A stretch of 27,956 bases of DNA, taken from an uncultured Ellagibacter sp. (lineage in GTDB: Bacteria > Actinomycetota > Coriobacteriia > Coriobacteriales > Eggerthellaceae). The stretch spans positions 1 to 27,956 of the forward strand of contig NZ_CAKUBT010000022.1 in NCBI RefSeq assembly GCF_934643285.1, read 5' to 3'. Position numbers and translations under genes: made by a program. Positions 1-7,788 of this stretch are shown here, one piece after another. Every line of letters starts with the position of its first letter. The stretch's first letter is position 1. Under the pieces are notes generated by a model. It was given only the letters and a program-made list of their open reading frames with translations. It was not told the DNA's origin and did no database searches.

Positions 1-1422
1 CTTTTCCGCGCGCTGAACGAGGCATCGGACGCAAACGCGCAACGGGCGAGCATCGCCGAGCGGCGCGCCTTCTACGAGCAATGCGGCATCAAAAGCGAGA
101 GAGACGACCTTGCCGCATTTACTCGCGACGAGCAGGCGCGAGTCACTTGCGGCGAACTCACCTACAACCAAGCAGTCCGCGAACTCTACGGGGACGATGC
201 GGGGTGGCGGCAGGCGAGCAACAGCCAGACGGCCGCGCTCGCAGACGTCACCCTCGAGCATGCGCGCAACGTGCAGGCCGCGCATCGTTCGGTGGGACTT
301 GTCATCGAGACGCGCCCCGATTGCATCACCCCCGGAGCGCTCACCGAGATGCGGGCACTCGGCGCAACGAAGGTTCAAATCGGCATCCAAAGCCTTGACC
401 AGCACATACTCGATGCGAACCTGCGCCGCATCTCCCTCGGTCGCATCGGGCGCGCCTTCGAGCTCGCAAGGCTGTTCGGCTTCAAAATCCATGCGCACTT
501 CATGGCCAACCTTTACAGGGCCACGCCTGAGAGCGACGTCGCGGGGTACCGTGCGCTCGTGACCGACAGGCACTTCCTTCCCGACGAGGTGAAAATGTAC
601 CCTTGCGCGCTCGTCGACGGCACGGGTCTTGTGGAACACTGGCGAAACGGCACGTGGAGGCCCTACGCCGAGGAGGAGCTTATTGGTGTTCTGGTTGCAA
701 ACATGCAGGTCACGCCTCCTTACGTGCGCGTGTCGCGCATGATCCGCGACATCTCCTCGCACGATATCATGGCGGGCAACAAGAAGGTGAACCTGCGCCA
801 GATGGTCGATGGCGAGCTGGCGCGCCGCGAGGCCCCAGTGGCCGAAATCAGGACGCGCGAAATTGGCACGCACGCGGCAAACCTGAGCAAGCTCGAGCTC
901 GTCGAGTTCCCCTATGAGACCACCGTATCGAGCGAGCGTTTCCTGCAATGGGTAACGCCCGAAGGGAAAATTGCAGGCTTCTTGCGCTTGTCGCTGCCGA
1001 AAGCCGATGCGATCGCAGCTGCACGCGCGGAAGCGGAAAACGAGCGCGGGGCGATCGGCTCAACGAGGTGCGAGGCAATGCCGTTCGAAGGCAAGGCCAC
1101 CTCTCGCAAAGCCTCACGAAATATTGCGCCCGCAAGCGCAAGCGCACAAGCAGAACGCTCCGCCCATAACGCCTTCCCTCTAGCTGCAGGCGAGGCCATG
1201 ATCCGCGAGGTACACGTGTACGGCGCCGTCGCCGCGCTCGGGCATGCAAGCACGGGAGCCCAGCACACGGGGCTGGGCCGCAAGCTCGTCGCTCGGGCAT
1301 GCGATATCGCGCGAGAGGCAGGCTACGAGCGCATAAACGTCATCAGCGCGGTGGGGACGCGCGAATACTATGAGTCCCTCGGCTTCGAGCAACACGGCCT
1401 CTACCAGCAAAAAGAACTATAA
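1..1422 (+). CDS. elp3: Elp3-family tRNA uridine-34 modification radical SAM/GNAT enzyme (5' partial)
   Basis: The frame is open from base 1, so the N-terminus, including the CxxxCxxC iron-sulfur motif, lies outside the window. About 473 residues are visible. The first half contains the late radical SAM barrel with the family signatures GLVIETRPD and VQIGIQSLD. The C-terminal ~120 residues are a GNAT acetyltransferase domain starting near IREVHVYG, with the acetyl-CoA loop QHTGLGRKLV and the ending YYESLGFEQHGLY. In the known family the enzyme uses acetyl-CoA and SAM to start cm5U-type modification of the tRNA wobble uridine. A stretch rich in Ala, Ser and Lys just before the GNAT part looks like a loose linker. 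The gene converges with the RNA methyltransferase, with ~120 bp and no clear terminator between them. Family call is strong; the exact tRNA product in bacteria is inferred. Confidence 0.9.
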   Translation, partial: LFRALNEASDANAQRASIAERRAFYEQCGIKSERDDLAAFTRDEQARVTCGELTYNQAVRELYGDDAGWRQASNSQTAALADVTLEHARNVQAAHRSVGLVIETRPDCITPGALTEMRALGATKVQIGIQSLDQHILDANLRRISLGRIGRAFELARLFGFKIHAHFMANLYRATPESDVAGYRALVTDRHFLPDEVKMYPCALVDGTGLVEHWRNGTWRPYAEEELIGVLVANMQVTPPYVRVSRMIRDISSHDIMAGNKKVNLRQMVDGELARREAPVAEIRTREIGTHAANLSKLELVEFPYETTVSSERFLQWVTPEGKIAGFLRLSLPKADAIAAARAEAENERGAIGSTRCEAMPFEGKATSRKASRNIAPASASAQAERSAHNAFPLAAGEAMIREVHVYGAVAALGHASTGAQHTGLGRKLVARACDIAREAGYERINVISAVGTREYYESLGFEQHGLYQQKEL

Positions 1423-1544
1423 GTTTGCAAAGCACGCAGGGGCAGCCCCTTGTAACCGTCGATCCCGCAGCTCTTAATGCCAGCTCCTCCCAAGAAGCGG
1501 GAAAGAGACACTCGCCCAACCTTTGTCCCGCGCCCGGGGCAAGC

Positions 1545-2384
1545 CTACCGCACCCGCAGTTCCCAGAAGGCAACGGCGCTGGCTGCGGCCACGTTCAGTG
1601 AGTCGACGTCGTGCGCCATGGGGATCTTCACTGTGTAGTCACTTGCGCTGATCGTGGCTTGAGACAAGCCCTCGCCTTCAGTTCCGAGGACGATCGCGAG
1701 CTTCTCGCAGGAGCGAAGCGCCTTATCGTCAAGCGAGATGGATTCGTCGGACAGGGCCATCGCCGCGACCTTGAACCCCAAGTCGTGAAGGAGAGGAATC
1801 CCCTCCCCCGCCCAAGACTGAACGCTTCCGATCCTCGTCCAGGAAACTTGGAACACTGTCCCCATCGACACGCGCGCGGCACGGCGGAAGAGCGGGTCGT
1901 GGCACGACGGGGTCACGAGGACCGCGTCGATTCCAAGCGCGGCTGCCGAGCGGAAGATCGCCCCTATGTTGGTCGAGTTCCCAATGTCCTCGAGCACCGC
2001 CACACGACGTGCACCCAGACTGTCCAGCAGCTCTGTCGCGCTTGGCAAAGACGGGCGCTCGAACACGGCAAGTGCGCTTCTGACCACCTCGTACCCGGTG
2101 ATTTCCTTGAAGAGCGCCTTCGGCGCGACGTAAATCGGCGTCGAGGAATCTGTCGCAAGCGCATGCTCGATGACGGGCATCGTGCCCTCGAGCAGCTTTT
2201 CAGGAAGCAGCATCGCGCGCGGGACGGCGCCAGCAGCCATCGCGCGCTCGATCACCTTGAGCGACTCGCCGATGAACAGCCCTCTCTCGCGCAGTTCCGC
2301 GTCGGCCGTGCGAGTGAACAGGGAGAGGTCCCCGCCCCTCTCAGCATCCGCGTTGCCCGTCTGCTTCAATGTGATTATCGGCAT
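1545..2384 (-). CDS. TrmH/SpoU family RNA 2'-O-methyltransferase
   Basis: This SPOUT methyltransferase is predicted to transfer a methyl group from SAM to a ribose 2'-OH of tRNA or rRNA. The three SpoU motifs are all visible: motif 1 NSTNIGAIFRSAAALG in the middle, motif 2 VLGTEGEGL, and motif 3 IPMAHDVDSLNVAAASAVA near the C-terminus. An N-terminal ~100-residue substrate-binding-like segment precedes the catalytic domain. I chose the ATG at 2384 because an AGGGGAG Shine-Dalgarno stands just upstream. An in-frame ATG at 2405, seven codons earlier, is the alternative. The gene follows the patatin-like gene closely on the same strand, so the two are probably co-transcribed. The target nucleotide cannot be told from sequence. 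Confidence 0.9.
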   Translation of the reverse strand: MPIITLKQTGNADAERGGDLSLFTRTADAELRERGLFIGESLKVIERAMAAGAVPRAMLLPEKLLEGTMPVIEHALATDSSTPIYVAPKALFKEITGYEVVRSALAVFERPSLPSATELLDSLGARRVAVLEDIGNSTNIGAIFRSAAALGIDAVLVTPSCHDPLFRRAARVSMGTVFQVSWTRIGSVQSWAGEGIPLLHDLGFKVAAMALSDESISLDDKALRSCEKLAIVLGTEGEGLSQATISASDYTVKIPMAHDVDSLNVAAASAVAFWELRVR

Positions 2385-2408
2385 TGCTCTCCCCTCTTGC
2401 GACATCGC

Positions 2409-3317
2409 CTACCGGCCGCCAATCCACGCCTCCCACGAGGCTGCCTCGCGTTGCGCCTGCGCGTAGCCCGCATCGTAGGACGCGCAAAGCTTCTCCCAAT
2501 TCGTCTCTTTGTTGTCGACGGGCATCTCGTCGGGATAGAAAACGCAGGCCGAGCCCTCCTGCTCGAGCCGCTCAACCTCGTCGCACAGAGCGTTATAGCG
2601 CGATGGCCTCTCGATGGTGCGCTCGGCAACCAAGGGATGGTTCCGAAAAGCGGCGCGGAACACGGCGCGTGGCAAAGCGCCAAGGGGCTTTTTGCGATAT
2701 CCCCGCGGCTGCGTTCGCACGATGAAGAAGCGCTCGAAACCGTCGCGCCGCGCCGCGTCGAGGCAAATTCCCCAGCTCGTCCCCATTCCGCCGTCCATAT
2801 AGGTGCGGCCGTCGATCGTCGTCGGCGGCATGAACAGGGGCATGGTCGAACTGGCGCGCACGCGCAGCATCATGTCGCGCATCGTCGGCATATCCGCCTT
2901 CGTCCACGCCACGGTCTCGCCGGTTTCCCAATCGAATCCCTCGATGTGCACCTCGGCCTTGTTCGCAAGGAACGTGTCGAAGTCGAAGGCCATCACCTTG
3001 TCGGTGCCCGCCAAGTCCTCCGCGATTCCCTCGTAGAGGTGATGCGCGTTGAAAAACCCTCTGCCAGATAGGAAGCTACCGACACCTCCGAACTCAGAGT
3101 CGCGCACCAAATCGGTGAACGAGGCGCGCGAGCGCTCGATATCGCGCGACACGTAGTTGACCGTATGGCTTGCCCCGGCGGAAATGCCGTATACCTTCGG
3201 GAAATTCAGCTCGCGCTCGAGCAGAGTCGTCACCACGCCCGCCGTATAGCTTGCACGCATGCCACCGCCCTCGAAGATGAGCGCGACGTCGTCTATGTTG
3301 GGTTCGTATTGAGACAT
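2409..3317 (-). CDS. Patatin-like phospholipase/acylhydrolase
   Basis: A 302-residue predicted lipid acyl hydrolase of the bacterial patatin family. The oxyanion-hole motif GGGMR is at residues 17-21. The nucleophile elbow GISAG has Ser46, and the DGG motif has the dyad Asp175. These give the complete Ser-Asp catalytic dyad in the expected order. The ~120 residues after DGG are typical of the YjjU-like group. No signal peptide is seen, so it should act in the cytosol or on the inner face of the membrane. A perfect TATAAT sits only 7-8 bases before the ATG, so the mRNA may be leaderless. The stop codon is a few bases before the downstream RNA methyltransferase gene, suggesting an operon. Substrate unknown. 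Confidence 0.92.
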   Translation of the reverse strand: MSQYEPNIDDVALIFEGGGMRASYTAGVVTTLLERELNFPKVYGISAGASHTVNYVSRDIERSRASFTDLVRDSEFGGVGSFLSGRGFFNAHHLYEGIAEDLAGTDKVMAFDFDTFLANKAEVHIEGFDWETGETVAWTKADMPTMRDMMLRVRASSTMPLFMPPTTIDGRTYMDGGMGTSWGICLDAARRDGFERFFIVRTQPRGYRKKPLGALPRAVFRAAFRNHPLVAERTIERPSRYNALCDEVERLEQEGSACVFYPDEMPVDNKETNWEKLCASYDAGYAQAQREAASWEAWIGGR

Positions 3318-3324
3318 GGCAGGA

Positions 3325-3330
3325 ATTATA
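3325..3330 (-). promoter_or_regulatory. -10 box of the patatin-like gene (possible leaderless start)
   Basis: A perfect TATAAT on the minus strand ends 7 bases before the ATG of the patatin-like gene. A start site 6-7 bases downstream would fall at or next to the start codon. No good -35 hexamer is seen at normal spacing, and no Shine-Dalgarno precedes the ATG. Confidence 0.5.
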
Positions 3331-3389
3331 CCCCGACGAAGCCCTGACTGCTGACTGCATCTATGCGATTGGCCGCGCTTGCGAAACCC

Positions 3390-4448
3390 CTATTTGCTGC
3401 TTCCAGATGCGGTGCCGCCGGAAGCAGACGACGATCCCGATGCGGAGTCCTGGCTAGATGAGGTATTCCCACCGCTCGTGCTCCCCTGCTCCCCCGATGA
3501 GGATGTGCCCGCATTCGGGCTTGAAGAGGTCGAGGTGCCGCTTTGCCCCTGGCCGCTTTCTTGTGCTTCCGATTGAGAGGACCCTGACTGATTTTGCGAG
3601 GTCGAGCTGCTAGCATCCGAGGAGTCGTTTTTCGTCGTATTCGAAGCTGCGCTCGACGCGGACGCGTTCTGGGAGTCGCTACTCGTTTCGGACTCAATTG
3701 CATGCTGTTTGTCCGCCTGTGCATCTTGCTGCGCGTCCGAATCCTGGTTCCCCCGGACAACCTGCTCGATTGCCGCTGGCTTCGCGCCAAGACCCTGGCC
3801 CTGCGTGGTCAGCATGACAAATCCCGCACTCACCGCCACCGCGACGAGGGCGGACACTATCGACACGGCGATCACGCCTCGCTGCATGCGCTTATCATGC
3901 TCGCGCTTCTCGCGAACATGCTGCGCAGTGATGTCCCCGGCGAGCGACTTATCACCCAGGTGAGGCGTCGCTGTGGCGCGGCCGGGCACTCCCCCAGCAA
4001 CCACATGCCTCGAGGCGAGCTGATCGGCGGCCCTCGTCGAACCGCCCGCAAACTCAGCTTGTTCGATTTGCCCCGCTTTCAGGCCGTCGGCTTGAGCATC
4101 TTCTTCCGCCGAGGCTGCACCATCTTCCTTAGCCCCTAATGGGACCGCCTCGAAACCTTCCAACCCTTCAGCGACGCCAACGCCGTCAGTACTCGATTCT
4201 TCATCCGAGTCGCGCATGCCGCGCAGCTTGGTCGCCGACTGCTCCAGGAAGCGCTTGTATACCTGCGACGCGACCGTCGAGACGACCGAGCCAACCGCAA
4301 CGCCGATCACCGACCCCGCGATGCCAATCTGCGCCGACAGCAGCATCGACGTCACCGCGGCAAGCGCGCCCGCCGTAAGCTGCGCGCCAGAGAGCCCCTC
4401 GAACAGGCTCTTCGCCGTGAATGATGTGCCCCTTGCCCGTTCAGTCAT
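3390..4448 (-). CDS. Hypothetical membrane protein with serine-rich low-complexity C-terminal tail
   Basis: I do not recognise this 352-residue protein. After a short polar N-terminus there is a Gly/Ala-rich hydrophobic stretch at about residues 22-62, long enough for one or two membrane helices or a glycine-zipper-like insertion. A charged, Glu/Ala-rich region of ~130 residues follows. A second clear membrane helix lies at about 190-214 (VSIVSALVAVAVSAGFVML). The last ~110 residues are almost only Ser, Gly, Asn, Gln, Thr and Ala, a disordered tail that would probably lie outside the cell. The ATG at 4448 was chosen for its GAGG box 7 bases upstream; the frame stays open to 4592. It could be a cell-envelope or surface-exposed protein, but function is not assignable. 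Confidence 0.7.
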   Translation of the reverse strand: MTERARGTSFTAKSLFEGLSGAQLTAGALAAVTSMLLSAQIGIAGSVIGVAVGSVVSTVASQVYKRFLEQSATKLRGMRDSDEESSTDGVGVAEGLEGFEAVPLGAKEDGAASAEEDAQADGLKAGQIEQAEFAGGSTRAADQLASRHVVAGGVPGRATATPHLGDKSLAGDITAQHVREKREHDKRMQRGVIAVSIVSALVAVAVSAGFVMLTTQGQGLGAKPAAIEQVVRGNQDSDAQQDAQADKQHAIESETSSDSQNASASSAASNTTKNDSSDASSSTSQNQSGSSQSEAQESGQGQSGTSTSSSPNAGTSSSGEQGSTSGGNTSSSQDSASGSSSASGGTASGSSK

Positions 4449-4672
4449 GTTCAACCTCGTGCTTATCATCTTCTCGCTTGCTTTCCGAAGGTAGAACATA
4501 TCCTCCTCATGTGGTGGGAATTTGAACCAGGGGAACTCTTCGCCAGATTGATACCCAACCCTCACAGATATGCCACTTTCACCCCGCTGCAAGGCTCTGC
4601 TGCAATCGAAGCCGCGAAGAAAGTTACCTAAGCGTATACTTGCCGTAATGCTTCCGACCGAAAGGACTCTTG

Positions 4673-4906
4673 ATGGAAAAGCCTATTCTTTATTACTGGG
4701 CGCCCTGTTCAACCTGCTCGGTGGCGGTGAACCTCGCCGACGAGCTGGGCATCGACCTCGACAAGCGCGACGTCGAGCAAGAAGCCCCCTACCAAGAGCT
4801 GCTTGCGCTCGGCGGTGACGCGAACAAGATTCCGTATCTCTACGTGGGCGGCGAGCTTATCGAAGGACAGGAAGCAGTGCTGGCGAAACTCGAGGCCATG
4901 AAATAA
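4673..4906 (+). CDS. Glutaredoxin-like small thioredoxin-fold protein
   Basis: A 77-residue protein beginning MEKPILYYWAPCSTC. It has the CxxC redox motif CSTC near residues 12-15, the cis-Pro region KIPYLYVGG and a C-terminal helix, which fits the minimal glutaredoxin fold. Expected role is thiol-disulfide exchange or deglutathionylation in the cytosol. The ATG at 4673 has AAAGGA six bases upstream; a TTG one codon earlier is less likely. A TATACT box at 4635-4640 may be its -10 element. A strong terminator follows directly, so it is probably monocistronic. The electron donor is unknown. Confidence 0.8.
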   Translation: MEKPILYYWAPCSTCSVAVNLADELGIDLDKRDVEQEAPYQELLALGGDANKIPYLYVGGELIEGQEAVLAKLEAMK

Positions 4907-4925
4907 AGGGCCTCATTACCTTGTG

Positions 4926-4977
4926 CCGAGCGGCCGTCCGAGAGTTCGCTTCTCACCTCGGGCGGCCGCTCGGTTTT
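4926..4977 (+). terminator. Intrinsic terminator after glutaredoxin-like gene
   Basis: A 17-bp stem with one mismatch (CCGAGCGGCCGTCCGAG against CTCGGGCGGCCGCTCGG) and a 14-base loop is followed by TTTTGTT. Confidence 0.9.
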
Positions 4978-5066
4978 GTTCCACCAGCCGCCATCGTGCT
5001 GCCCGTTTTCCCGCCATTGTGCTAACCTCCGAACATAAGTTGCAGCACTCCCGTTTGGAGGTATCT

Positions 5067-6431
5067 ATGAATCAAACCGAAGGCCCTATCGCCTACACCG
5101 CCATCCCCGACGAGGTCACCCGTAATGCACATGCGGCCTTTGCCTCGGACCCAGCCGCGCGAATCGCAAAGAATGCCGTTTCCGCAAGCCCGATCCGCAA
5201 AGTCGCTCGCGTTCCCGAGGCGCTCAGCCTCGATGCGAGCACCTTCGATGTTCAACTCTCCCAAGGCGACATCACCAACCAGAAGCGTTCGGGCCGTTGT
5301 TGGATGTTCGCAAGCCTGAACACCATGCGCTTTCGCATCATGAAGAAGCTGAACCTGAAGACGTTCGAGTTATCGCAAGCCTATCCCCTCTTCTGGGACA
5401 AGTACGAGCGCGCCAACTGGTTCTTCCAGAACATCATTGCCACCGCAGATGAGCCTGTGACCTCGCGAGATGTTTCGTTTCTTCTCCTTGACCCACTCTG
5501 CGACGGCGGGCAGTGGGACATGTTCCGATCCATCGTGAAGAAGTACGGTGTCGTGCCGAAGGACGCCATGCCCGAAACGCACTGCTCGTCGAACACGGGA
5601 GATATGGATGCCTTCCTTACCCGATTCCTTCGTACCGGCGCTAAAACGCTCCGCAACATGATTGCAGAAGGCGCCGACAAGGAGACCCTTGCGGCAAAGC
5701 AGGCTGAGCTTCTTGGGCAGTTCTACCGCGTGCTTGCGATTTGCCTTGGCGAGCCGCCGAAGTCATTTGAAGCCCGTATCCGCGACAAGGACGACAAGCT
5801 GGTCGTTTCGGGGACCTTCAGCCCAAAGCAGTTCTTCGACGAATACGTAGACATGAACCTTGACGACTACATCTCGGTTATCAACGCTCCGACCGCCGAC
5901 AAACCCTACGATCGCTCCTATACGGTAAGGTTCCTTGGTAACGTAGCCGAGGATGGCGGCGTCCGCTACGTGAACCTTCCCATCGAGTCCCTGAAAAGAG
6001 CGGCTATCGCCCAGCTCAAGGACGGTCTTCCCGTATGGTTCGGCTGCGATGTCGACCAAAACTACTTGCAGGATGACGGAATGATGGGTATCGGCACCAT
6101 GGATGCCGACGGGCTGTTCGGCGTGCCGGTGATGGCGGGCTTGGACAAAGCGGCGCGACTCGATTATGGTGAATCGCTCATGACACATGCGATGGTGTTT
6201 CAGGGAGTGAACTTCGACGACGACGGCAATCCGACTTTATGGCGCGTTGAGAACAGCTGGGGCAAGGACCACGGCCACGATGGCTACGACCTTATGACCG
6301 ACGATTGGTTCTCGGAGTACGTCTATCAGGTCGTCGTTGACAGGAAATACCTTACCGATGACGAGCTTGCAGCCTACGATAGCGACCCCGCCCCTCTCGC
6401 ACCATGGGACCCCATGGGCGCTCTTGCGTAA
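5067..6431 (+). CDS. pepC: Aminopeptidase C / bleomycin hydrolase (peptidase C1B)
   Basis: A 454-residue papain-like cysteine aminopeptidase, the usual length for PepC. The active site is complete: Gln72 and Cys78 in NQKRSGRCWMFA, His374 in MTHAMVFQGV, and Asn396 in VENSWG. The enzyme is a cytosolic exopeptidase, hexameric in known members, that trims N-terminal residues from peptides. The ATG at 5067 follows TTTGGAGG at a good distance; upstream codons in the same frame overlap the preceding terminator and are not expected to be translated. The C-terminus ends PMGALA, within the range seen for family members whose tail reaches into the active site. Neighbours do not suggest an operon. Confidence 0.95.
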   Translation: MNQTEGPIAYTAIPDEVTRNAHAAFASDPAARIAKNAVSASPIRKVARVPEALSLDASTFDVQLSQGDITNQKRSGRCWMFASLNTMRFRIMKKLNLKTFELSQAYPLFWDKYERANWFFQNIIATADEPVTSRDVSFLLLDPLCDGGQWDMFRSIVKKYGVVPKDAMPETHCSSNTGDMDAFLTRFLRTGAKTLRNMIAEGADKETLAAKQAELLGQFYRVLAICLGEPPKSFEARIRDKDDKLVVSGTFSPKQFFDEYVDMNLDDYISVINAPTADKPYDRSYTVRFLGNVAEDGGVRYVNLPIESLKRAAIAQLKDGLPVWFGCDVDQNYLQDDGMMGIGTMDADGLFGVPVMAGLDKAARLDYGESLMTHAMVFQGVNFDDDGNPTLWRVENSWGKDHGHDGYDLMTDDWFSEYVYQVVVDRKYLTDDELAAYDSDPAPLAPWDPMGALA

Positions 6432-6479
6432 TATTCCACCAGCTTGATTCACGATTTCGACATAATTGTGATGTTAGTG

Positions 6480-6509
6480 GTGACAAACCGAATCTGGCAC
6501 TATTACAAT
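6480..6509 (+). promoter_or_regulatory. Predicted promoter of the Ni/Co efflux gene leader
   Basis: GTGACA (5 of 6 to the -35 consensus) at 6480-6485, an 18-base spacer and TACAAT (5 of 6 to the -10 consensus) at 6504-6509. Transcription from about 6516 would give a ~225-base leader holding the riboswitch. Confidence 0.55.
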
Positions 6510-6564
6510 ATGTCCACTCTTTGCACTGCATTGCCGCGCAACCGTTGCGACAAGCTTTTACAGC

Positions 6565-6659
6565 GCAAACTGATCAGGCCGTGGCGTTGAGCTATGGAGC
6601 CGGGCCGGCGGGGACGCCGGCAGCAGATGCACCTCTGAGCGCGCCTGCGGGACAGTTGC
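6565..6659 (+). ncRNA. NiCo riboswitch aptamer
   Basis: The leader of the cation efflux gene carries, in the right order, the conserved blocks I recall from NiCo (czcD) riboswitches: ACTGATCAGGC at 6569-6579, GAGCCGGGC at 6597-6605, GGCAGCAGATG at 6619-6629 and GCGGGACAGTT at 6647-6657. The P1 strands are 6565-6572 and 6653-6659 (AACTG with CAGTT, plus two outer pairs around a bulged A). Another arm is CCGGCG/CGCCGG around 6605-6620. A further arm pairs 6623-6630 with 6641-6648. NiCo aptamers bind Ni2+ or Co2+ cooperatively. Here the last arm and P1 share bases with the terminator, so metal binding should prevent termination and turn the efflux gene on. The match is from memory of the family, not a covariance search. 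Confidence 0.85.
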
Positions 6660-6678
6660 CGTTCCGCAGGCGCGTTTT
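6640..6678 (+). terminator. Riboswitch-controlled intrinsic terminator
   Basis: Perfect 11-bp stem CGCGCCTGCGG (6640-6650) with CCGCAGGCGCG (6664-6674), followed by TTTTGTATTTTT. Its 5' arm overlaps the last aptamer arm and the GGGACAG core, so aptamer and terminator are mutually exclusive. Confidence 0.88.
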
Positions 6679-6742
6679 GTATTTTTCGAACGCAAGTGCG
6701 GGTAGCTAAGAGACACTGTTCCCTACCCAAGGAGTTCGAATC

Positions 6743-7681
6743 ATGGCAGAAAACATCGAATGCAACCCTATCAATGATGAAGACCCGGAGTCTCGCAAGG
6801 ACAGCCGCATTCCGGATAGGCAAAAAGTTACCCGGCAAGTCGCCACTGTCGGAGTGGGCGGAAACATCTTCCTTGCAGCCTTTAAGCTGTTCGCGGGCAT
6901 TTTCGGCAATTCCACCGCGATGATATCCGATGCGGTACACTCGCTTTCGGACGTGGTCGCGACCGCTATCGCCTTTGCGGGAGTGAGGCTCGCCGAGCGC
7001 GACGCCGACAGCGATCACCCCTATGGACACGAACGGTTCGAGAGCATTGCATCCCTTGCCTTGGGGCTTATCCTTTTGTTCACAGGCTTAGCAATCGGAT
7101 ACTCTAGCTTGGAAAGCATTGCGACCCGTTCTTATCTTGACGCTGCAACACCGAGCCTCATTGCTCTCATCGCAGCAATCGTATCTATCGTCGCAAAAGA
7201 AGGGATGTTCTGGTATACCCGCCATTGGGCTCGCGCTATAAACTCGAGCGCATTCATGGCCGACGCATGGCACCATCGATCTGACGCGCTCTCCTCTGTT
7301 GGCGCACTTGCCGGCATCGGCGCCTCGATGCTTGGATTTCACGCAGGCGATGCAATTGCCAGCTTGGTCATCTGCGTCATCATATTGAAGGTCGCATTCG
7401 ATGTCTTGAAGGAATCGCTTAGCAGCCTAACTGATACTGCTTGTGATTCAACATTCGAACATGAGCTCGTAGATGTTATCAGCAACACGCCGGGTGTCAT
7501 CCGAATCGACGATCTTCGCACGCGAAAGTTTGGAAACAAGGTATATGTTGACGCAGAAATCGCCGTTGATGGTTCGCAAACGCTTACTCAAGCTCATGAA
7601 ATCGCTGAGGCCGCTCACGATGCCGTTGAGTCTCATTTTGACAATGTGAAGCATATTATGATTCACGAGAACCCCGCATAG
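6743..7681 (+). CDS. Cation diffusion facilitator, predicted Ni2+/Co2+ efflux pump
   Basis: A 312-residue CDF transporter with an N-terminal cytosolic tail, about six membrane helices and a C-terminal cytosolic domain. The metal site is intact: Asp63/His66 region SDAVHSLSD in TM2 and DAWHHRSD at about residues 174-181 in TM5. The family loop motif DHPYGHERFE is at 91-100. The C-terminal ~90 residues form the usual ferredoxin-like metal-sensing domain ending VKHIMIHEN. CDFs export divalent cations in exchange for protons. The NiCo riboswitch directly upstream points to nickel or cobalt as substrate. CCAAGGAG lies eight bases before the ATG. Transporter call is from sequence; substrate is inferred from the riboswitch. 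Confidence 0.94.
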   Translation: MAENIECNPINDEDPESRKDSRIPDRQKVTRQVATVGVGGNIFLAAFKLFAGIFGNSTAMISDAVHSLSDVVATAIAFAGVRLAERDADSDHPYGHERFESIASLALGLILLFTGLAIGYSSLESIATRSYLDAATPSLIALIAAIVSIVAKEGMFWYTRHWARAINSSAFMADAWHHRSDALSSVGALAGIGASMLGFHAGDAIASLVICVIILKVAFDVLKESLSSLTDTACDSTFEHELVDVISNTPGVIRIDDLRTRKFGNKVYVDAEIAVDGSQTLTQAHEIAEAAHDAVESHFDNVKHIMIHENPA

Positions 7682-7722
7682 AGCCCAATTTGAGCCTCGA
7701 TAGAATCTAGCAATTGAGCCTT

Positions 7723-7761
7723 TAGATAAGGCCGCCACATCCCTCGTGGCGGCCTTATCTA
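7723..7761. terminator. Shared hairpin between convergent efflux gene and nrdG
   Basis: A perfect 16-bp stem (core GATAAGGCCGCCAC with GTGGCGGCCTTATC) and 7-base loop between two convergent genes. The U-tracts are weak in both directions, but position and symmetry fit a bidirectional terminator. Confidence 0.75.
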
Positions 7762-7788
7762 TCTTGAACCTTATATCTTACGATTCGA

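Noticed and set aside
1611..3071. A 486-codon plus-strand frame across the methyltransferase and patatin genes
   Set aside because: It is antisense to two genes with complete catalytic motifs, and its protein is Arg/His-rich with no motif. It is a product of high-GC codon use.
6565..6659. A manganese (yybP-ykoY) riboswitch
   Set aside because: The conserved yybP-ykoY loop sequences are missing, whereas the NiCo blocks are all present.
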